Assembly (NCBI RefSeq): GCF_001514495.1
Contig: NZ_BCNM01000019.1
Location: 1-64,000, forward strand
DNA: 64,000 nucleotides
Direction of reading: 5' to 3'
DNA from: Paenibacillus pabuli NBRC 13638
Lineage (GTDB): Bacteria; Bacillota; Bacilli; Paenibacillales; Paenibacillaceae
Shown: positions 59,081 to 64,000 of the stretch, piece by piece
Numbering within the stretch: position 1 is the stretch's first letter
How the letters are laid out: each line of letters begins with the position of its first letter
Notes under the pieces: generated by a model
Database searches by the model: none
What the model was told of the DNA's origin: nothing
Seen by the model: only the letters and a program-made list of their open reading frames with translations
Position numbers and translations under genes: made by a program

Positions 59081-60382
59081 TTATTTCACTGTACGTTCCT
59101 GTTCTAACTGATCATAGGATTGCTTGATCGTAGTTAATGTTTCTACATGACGATATATGTTGTTTCCAGCGGTAACGAGAACACATAGCGTGATTAAGCC
59201 TATTAGCACTTTTTTGCCCAATCCCTGACGAAGACTGATCACGAAGCCCCCACCGAGGAGGAAAAAAGCAAAGAGATAGTGTCCTGCATACAGGTACATA
59301 TCATATTGAAATACCGCCAGCCCAAAACCAACAATGATATGAAGTACAAATGCAAACAGAATGTATGGCATAACAGTCCAGACTTCCCGTTCACGGATGC
59401 CCTTGATAAACCCGGTGAGTGCCAGCAACAGGATAAAAATACCCGTAAGCTGAACATAGATCGGATTGGAACGGGACAGATCCGTTACAAACGCCACCAT
59501 GCCCGGATCAAGCAAATGCACTTTGGGAGATAATATCGGATTAATCGTCAGCAGGTTCAGAGCTTTCCAATGAACTGCAAATTGAAATGGAGTGGCATAG
59601 CTTGTTCCCCCATTTTGAATACCAAGCAGCCAATTGCTAACCCAACTGCGGCCGCCAAACGCGATGTACTGAATCCCTGTCAATATCACAATGAAAGCAA
59701 CGGCCAGTGCCATAATCCCGATATACTTTTTCCACCCAGACTTGTTACGCCACGTGCGCAAGTTGAGAAACATGGCGGCGGCAAACGGTACAATGTTGGT
59801 CGACGTCAGTCCGAAGTTGATCGATGCCAAGAGCGCATTCGGGATATAACGGACATCTTTCCGCTCACGGGTGTATTGCATGTATAGCACTGAGAGCAGG
59901 ATAATAAACTGTACATACGAATAAGAATCCGGAATCAACGCAGTAAACATTAGATACGAACTGAAACCGAACATTAAAGCGAAAAGTAAGGGTATAATGA
60001 TTGGTTTATCTTTTTGATTCAAAAACAGAAATACCAGCACAACCGAGCCCGCATTCACAAGGGACTGCAGGATTAGAAAGAACCAATTCCCACCCAGCAG
60101 TTGAGCACCTGCTCCAAGTGTAACCGCCAGGAACGAAATTAGCGGATGAATAACTGAAGAACTGTTATCTCCATAATACATGGAAGGATCAAAGTTAAAT
60201 AAATTAAGTGGAAACTGAGTCGTACTAAATGGCGTATATGACCCAAGAAGCTCAGCATGCTCTGCCACGTACGTCACGTAGGAAGCGTTCATCAGTCCAT
60301 AGAAAAGTGCAAACCCTGCAAAAAGGCAGCATGCTGTCCAATTCATTTTGCAATTATAAAATATGTAGTCCAAAAATTTCAT
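59081..60382 (-). CDS. Polytopic membrane protein, GT-C glycosyltransferase-like
   Basis: 433 residues with about 11-12 transmembrane helices. The first extracellular loop is acidic (NFDPSMYYGDNSSSVIHPLI), placed as the catalytic Asp/Glu loop of GT-C enzymes that use polyprenyl-phosphate sugars. Later helices and loops (IPDSYSYVQFIILLSVLYMQ; FGGRSWVSNWLLGIQNGGTS) are typical of membrane mannosyl- or arabinosyltransferase-like proteins. It is the last gene of a five-gene operon whose other members could make and flip the lipid-linked donor, so it is the likely transferase. The acceptor is unknown. Confidence 0.68.
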   Translation of the reverse strand: MKFLDYIFYNCKMNWTACCLFAGFALFYGLMNASYVTYVAEHAELLGSYTPFSTTQFPLNLFNFDPSMYYGDNSSSVIHPLISFLAVTLGAGAQLLGGNWFFLILQSLVNAGSVVLVFLFLNQKDKPIIIPLLFALMFGFSSYLMFTALIPDSYSYVQFIILLSVLYMQYTRERKDVRYIPNALLASINFGLTSTNIVPFAAAMFLNLRTWRNKSGWKKYIGIMALAVAFIVILTGIQYIAFGGRSWVSNWLLGIQNGGTSYATPFQFAVHWKALNLLTINPILSPKVHLLDPGMVAFVTDLSRSNPIYVQLTGIFILLLALTGFIKGIREREVWTVMPYILFAFVLHIIVGFGLAVFQYDMYLYAGHYLFAFFLLGGGFVISLRQGLGKKVLIGLITLCVLVTAGNNIYRHVETLTTIKQSYDQLEQERTVK

Positions 60383-60406
60383 GCGTTCACATCCAGTTTC
60401 AAAATT

Positions 60407-60727
60407 CTAGAAAACCAATAAACACAACCCGCCCATAATACAAGCGACACCCATCCAGCGCAAAGGACCCACTGTTTCTTTAAAGACAAAGCTCGCAATG
60501 ATGAGTGTCCACACATACGTTAATGCATTGGCAGGCAGTACAACCGTTAAGGGAAGAAATTTCAACAAGACAATGTTCAGCAGCGCACCTGTACCGTAGA
60601 ATCCAAGCCCCATTAGAACATGGAGCTTTTTGCGGCTGGTGGCGTAGGCTTTCAATCCCGCTCCCCCCATCGCTCCACACAGGGTCATTGCAATTAGTAC
60701 AGCAATCATCCAGCTATCGATCAACAC
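60407..60727 (-). CDS. EmrE/ArnE-ArnF-like small flippase subunit (second)
   Basis: 106 residues, four transmembrane helices. MIAVLIAMTLCGAMGGAGLK, VLMGLGFYGTGALLNIVLLK, LPLTVVLPANALTYVWTLII and RWMGVACIMGGLCLLVF follow the half-EamA/SMR layout. Paired genes of this kind (ArnE/ArnF) flip undecaprenyl-phosphate-linked aminoarabinose. Its start overlaps the end of the sister gene by 14 bases, so the two are made together and probably dimerise. Confidence 0.75.
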   Translation of the reverse strand: MLIDSWMIAVLIAMTLCGAMGGAGLKAYATSRKKLHVLMGLGFYGTGALLNIVLLKFLPLTVVLPANALTYVWTLIIASFVFKETVGPLRWMGVACIMGGLCLLVF

Positions 60728-61043
60728 TGGTCAACGTCACCCCGATTCCAAGCAGCACAACAGCGGCCAACTTCTGCACCGTAATTTCTTCCCCTAGCAA
60801 AAAGTATCCATAGATCAGTGCAAACACATAGCTGGCACACATCAAAGGGTAGGCCACTGACAGCTTTTCCAAGGCAAACGCCTTGATCATCAAAATGGCA
60901 CCCAGTCCATAGCACAGAAAGCCGATGCCCAGATAGATCCACTCGTTCAGTCCCCACTTCCAGAACAATTGGCCTGTGGCTGTAAGAAAAGCGGAGACCA
61001 GCATCAACAGTTTGCCTGTGTGACGCCCTTTTATTTCCCCCAC
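60714..61043 (-). CDS. EmrE/ArnE-ArnF-like small flippase subunit (first)
   Basis: 109 residues, four transmembrane helices: LLMLVSAFLTATGQLFWKWG (Gln and Trp as in ArnE/SMR helix 1), IGFLCYGLGAILMIKAFALE, LSVAYPLMCASYVFALIYGY, and VQKLAAVVLLGIGVTLTSVD. The TGQLFWKWGL and LxVAYPL motifs match the ArnE/ArnF and EmrE-like family. Its start overlaps the HAD gene's end by 13 bases. It likely forms a heterodimeric lipid-sugar flippase with the next gene; the cargo is inferred from context. Confidence 0.78.
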   Translation of the reverse strand: MGEIKGRHTGKLLMLVSAFLTATGQLFWKWGLNEWIYLGIGFLCYGLGAILMIKAFALEKLSVAYPLMCASYVFALIYGYFLLGEEITVQKLAAVVLLGIGVTLTSVDR

Positions 61044-61663
61044 GTTAATGCCTCCATCTCAGGCACTCGCTTGTTAATAAAGTACCGCTGACTTACTAGC
61101 TGCATGACTGGAAGATCGGATAAGGAGTCGGAGTAGGCGCAGGACTGTTCATAATCAATCACCATCTTTTTCTCATCCAGATAGGCCTGAATTCGGCGAA
61201 CCTTTTCATCACCTTTGCAATTGCTGCCTTCGATCCTACAGGTATAGCCATTCGAATGACGAACCAAATCGGTGCCAATGACGTGATCCACCCAGGGAAA
61301 GCTATTAAAATATTTCATATAGGCATGCGGGGATGCGGTTACGAGTAACACATGGTAGCCCGCTTCCTTACGGTGCTGCATCTCAACACTTGCCTCGGCA
61401 AAAATGGCAGTACGCAATCGCGTATCAAAAAAATGCTCCAGATCTTTTTCGGACATGCGCTCAATGCTCTTGAAATAGGAACGTTTGACACGTTCAACAG
61501 TCATCAGACCTGCCTTGAACAGCGCCGTATGAAAAGCAATTACAGGCAATCTCCATGCCTGCCATGGGTAACGCCGAACACCATAGTGCACAAACTGAAA
61601 CATGGAATCTTTGCGTATAATCGTTTTATCAATATCAAAGATGGCGACTTTCGTGCTTTTCAC
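61031..61663 (-). CDS. HAD-IB family phosphatase
   Basis: 210 residues. HAD motif I is FDIDKT (nucleophile D10, acid/base D12), motif II is LLVTASP, the Lys lies in GSNCKGDEKVRR, and motif III is YSDSLSDLP. Helical cap residues 20-90. It matches the SerB-like HAD-IB group, which also supplies the phosphatase fused or linked to DPPR synthases. Standing directly behind the UbiA-type gene (33 bp), it could remove the 5-phosphate from polyprenyl-phosphoryl-5-phosphoribose. Confidence 0.85.
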   Translation of the reverse strand: MKSTKVAIFDIDKTIIRKDSMFQFVHYGVRRYPWQAWRLPVIAFHTALFKAGLMTVERVKRSYFKSIERMSEKDLEHFFDTRLRTAIFAEASVEMQHRKEAGYHVLLVTASPHAYMKYFNSFPWVDHVIGTDLVRHSNGYTCRIEGSNCKGDEKVRRIQAYLDEKKMVIDYEQSCAYSDSLSDLPVMQLVSQRYFINKRVPEMEALTWGK

Positions 61664-61696
61664 CCTGATCCCCCTCTGCCTTTCAAACTCTGGACT

Positions 61697-62611
61697 TTAT
61701 TCAAAAATAGCAAAAATCGAAATAACACTTATGACATACAAAATGACCGTAATTAAGATGGGCTTGTCCTCAAACAGAACTCGATCAGGCGAACCGCCCT
61801 GGTTCTTCATATGAATCAGATACAGATAACGGAACATGCCATATATGACTAAAGGAATGGTCCACATCAGATGAATGGTGCGGTCGGATGTGAAGGTAAA
61901 GAGTGAATAACTGATAATGGTCGCCGTCGTGACGATCGTATTGAACTGATCCAATAACGTTATCGAATAGTTTTCCAATACTTTACGGTGTGAACCTGTG
62001 TTACCCTCAAGCAGAGTAAGTTCATTCCTCCGTTTGCCAATAGCCAGGAACAGGGAAAGCAGCATCGTACAAATGAGAAACCATGGCGTAAATGGTACAT
62101 GGATCAGCACACCGCCCGCAATCGCACGAAGCACAAAACCAGCCGCAATGGTCATCATATCCAAAATAACGAGATGTTTCAGTACAAATGAATAGGATAC
62201 ATTCAATAGGAAATAAACCATACATAACACTCCGAATAACGGATTCATCACGAAGGCTGTACCTACGGCAAAGATCAGTAGGACAATTCCGAACAGCAAA
62301 GCATGAGTTGCATGGACCTGGCCCGAGGCAATTGGACGGAACTTCTTCACCGGATGCTGCCGATCTCTGTCTCGATCTACATAATCATTCAAAATATAAA
62401 CACAACCCGCAACCAGACTAAATAAAATAAAACCTAGCAATGTCGATAGAATGGTCTCCGTCCGAATTTCCTCAAATGAAAAAAGCAGCGCAGCAAATAA
62501 CAGCACATTTTTGGTCCACTGTTTTGGCCTCAATAGTTTGAATAAACCTGTGATAGTATTACTTGTTCCTGCAGCAGGGGATGACACCGTATTGGTACGT
62601 GATGATAACAA
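61697..62611 (-). CDS. UbiA-type decaprenyl-phosphate phosphoribosyltransferase (DPPR synthase-like)
   Basis: 304 residues with about nine transmembrane helices. LLRPKQWTKNVLLFAALLFS starts the domain. The first aspartate motif is NDYVDRDRDRQHPVKKFRPI (residues 75-94), the version shared with mycobacterial Rv3806c-type enzymes, which transfer phosphoribose from PRPP to polyprenyl phosphate; the KFRPIASG tail is characteristic. The second conserved loop is IGKRRNELTLLEGN. It starts with TTG at 62611, nine bases after AAGGGAG. It is the first gene of the operon, and no epimerase (DprE1/E2) follows, so the product probably stays ribose-based. Confidence 0.85.
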   Translation of the reverse strand: MLSSRTNTVSSPAAGTSNTITGLFKLLRPKQWTKNVLLFAALLFSFEEIRTETILSTLLGFILFSLVAGCVYILNDYVDRDRDRQHPVKKFRPIASGQVHATHALLFGIVLLIFAVGTAFVMNPLFGVLCMVYFLLNVSYSFVLKHLVILDMMTIAAGFVLRAIAGGVLIHVPFTPWFLICTMLLSLFLAIGKRRNELTLLEGNTGSHRKVLENYSITLLDQFNTIVTTATIISYSLFTFTSDRTIHLMWTIPLVIYGMFRYLYLIHMKNQGGSPDRVLFEDKPILITVILYVISVISIFAIFE

Positions 62612-62727
62612 TTTCCATAACTCCCTTCAAAAGCAACTTCTGTCTATTTAAATAACGTAAAGATCTAATCATATGTTGCTTGTATAATTTTGTAAAGGGA
62701 TTATAGGAATAATTTTATATTTAAGGT

Positions 62728-62756
62728 ATAAAAAAAGAGACCGTAAACCGGTCTCT
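62728..62756 (-). terminator. Terminator of dapL
   Basis: AGAGACCG/CGGTCTCT 8-bp stem with a 5-nt loop, followed by a T run on the minus strand. Confidence 0.9.
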
Positions 62757-62788
62757 TTTCATTACTCATTATGATGATGTGAATTCAA

Positions 62789-64000
62789 TTAAAATTCGAA
62801 TTGCACGTCGCTCAGGCGGCGTTTGATTTCAGCGATAACGCGTTTCTCTTCGTCTTCCCCTTTAGCTTCAAAGGTAACGGAGAAACGAACAAAATTACCT
62901 GCATCATCCCAAGGTACCGATGAGATCAGTTTCTCACGGATCAGGAATTGGGAGAAATCTTCTCCGGATTCAAATCTGCGTCCACCAACTACCCCTTTTG
63001 GAGCTTCAACGTACAGGAAGAAAGAACCTTTAGGTTTCTCAGCCTGGAAGCCCAGCTCATTTAATGCCGCTACCAGCATATCGTGACGACGGGAATATTT
63101 CTCTGCAATTTTTTCCGTGATTTCCGGGTGGTTCAAACCATAGGCAGCAGCCTTCTGGATCGCGATGAACTGACCGGAGTCATTATTGTCTTTCACGTCG
63201 CTGAATGCTTTTACGACAAGGGGATTACCTGCTACAAAACCAATTCTCCAGCCAGTCATGTTGTAAGACTTGGACAGGGAATGCAGTTCCACACCCACAT
63301 CCTTCGCACCAGGTACGGAAAGGAAGCTAAACGGTTTTTTGCCGTCATATGTCAGTGCTGCGTATGGAGCATCATGGACGACCACAACGCTGTATTTTTT
63401 CGCCCATTCGACCACTTCCGTAAAGAACTCAACCGTTGCGCTCGCACCCGTTGGGTTGTTCGGATAGTTCAGGTAGAGTAGCTTCGCACGTTTTGCAATG
63501 TCTTCCGGAATGGCAGACAGATCAGGCAAGAAGTTGTTTTCCTTGGTTAATTGAATGTTGAATACTTCGCCACCCAGGTATTTGGTGTGTGTCCCCATAA
63601 CTGGATAACCTGGCACCGTCATGATCGTTACATCACCTGGGTTGATGAAGCAAGAAGGCATCATCGCCAAAGCCGGTTTGGAACCAATCGAATGCACGAT
63701 TTCCGTCACTGGATCGATACCTTCCACATTAAATACATTTTTCAGGTAAGCCGCTGCCGCTTCCTTGAATTCAGGAATACCGTTATCGGCATAACCACGG
63801 TTTTCAGGTTTGGAAGCTTGTTCCGCCAATGCAGCTACGATACCTGCATCTGCCATCTCGTCCGGCTCACCTACGCCGAGGTCGATCAATTCTACATTGG
63901 GAAAATCTTTTTTGGCCGAAGCTTTGGCACGTTTGATTTTCTCGAATTTATAGATGTTCGTGTCTTTACCATAGTTGGAGCCGCCAATACGGTCGGCAAA
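62789..64000 (-). CDS. dapL: LL-diaminopimelate aminotransferase (N-terminus outside window)
   Basis: Converts tetrahydrodipicolinate directly to LL-diaminopimelate for lysine and peptidoglycan synthesis. 403 codons are visible, and the frame stays open to the window edge. The first visible residues, FADRIGGSNYGKDTNIYKFE, are typical of DapL near its start, so only a few residues are missing. PLP enzyme markers are NYPNNPTGA, VVHDAPYAALTYDG and the Schiff-base lysine in ELHSLSKSYNMTGWRIGF. Fold type I aminotransferase, full C-terminus. Confidence 0.92.
   Translation of the reverse strand, partial: FADRIGGSNYGKDTNIYKFEKIKRAKASAKKDFPNVELIDLGVGEPDEMADAGIVAALAEQASKPENRGYADNGIPEFKEAAAAYLKNVFNVEGIDPVTEIVHSIGSKPALAMMPSCFINPGDVTIMTVPGYPVMGTHTKYLGGEVFNIQLTKENNFLPDLSAIPEDIAKRAKLLYLNYPNNPTGASATVEFFTEVVEWAKKYSVVVVHDAPYAALTYDGKKPFSFLSVPGAKDVGVELHSLSKSYNMTGWRIGFVAGNPLVVKAFSDVKDNNDSGQFIAIQKAAAYGLNHPEITEKIAEKYSRRHDMLVAALNELGFQAEKPKGSFFLYVEAPKGVVGGRRFESGEDFSQFLIREKLISSVPWDDAGNFVRFSVTFEAKGEDEEKRVIAEIKRRLSDVQFEF

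Overview
The window reads as a chromosomal segment of a low-to-mid GC Gram-positive, spore-forming Firmicute, most likely a Paenibacillus. Pointers are two YjcZ-type sporulation micro-proteins, a B. subtilis-like speA, a PyrR-regulated pyr operon, a Fur-controlled FecCD siderophore permease pair, DapL-type lysine synthesis and many small lineage-restricted genes. No phage, plasmid, insertion sequence or CRISPR array was seen. Genus assignment is an inference from protein character, not a database result.

Layout. 0-6 kb: 5' part of gnd, a conserved unknown, a YktB/UPF0637 protein, an MFS transporter, and speA (arginine decarboxylase) behind a highly structured leader. 6-13 kb: small accessory genes (DUF1292, stalk-domain protein, SDR plus TetR under a large palindromic operator, copper-type YdhK lipoprotein with a CsoR-like operator, Ohr with an OhrR-like box, acetyltransferases, tRNA-Val, DUF3892) and a two-gene wHTH/WYL-like operon under two LexA-type boxes. 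13-23 kb: short secreted or membrane proteins, a truncated permease, manganese catalase, a ribbon-helix-helix repressor with a 40-bp palindromic operator, a frameshifted DUF5071 gene, and a Fur-boxed iron-siderophore permease operon with an ABC exporter. 23-38 kb: LOG protein, ung, M16 peptidase, tRNA-Leu, a NucB-like nuclease, an orphan LOV (blue-light) histidine kinase, another MFS, a nitrilase-fold protein, a MidA-like methyltransferase, and tRNA-Ile2 plus tRNA-fMet.

38.8-46.1 kb is a five-gene minus-strand operon: ATPase, lipoprotein adaptor, FtsX-type permease, second ATPase with an AbrB-like tail, and an extracellular solute-binding protein. 46.4-55.9 kb is the pyr operon in the order pyrR-pyrB-pyrC-carA-carB-pyrF-pyrE. 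It has a visible attenuator, a second PyrR-loop-like hairpin, and a 210-nt near-palindrome lodged between pyrC and carA. 56.2-58.9 kb encodes a large YhgE/Pip-type membrane protein with a repetitive stalk.

59.1-62.6 kb is a tightly packed operon that resembles the mycobacterial decaprenyl-phosphoryl-pentose route: a UbiA-type DPPR synthase, a HAD phosphatase, two EmrE/ArnE-ArnF-like small flippase subunits and a polytopic GT-C-like transferase. I consider this the best candidate for an undescribed system here. The window closes inside dapL.
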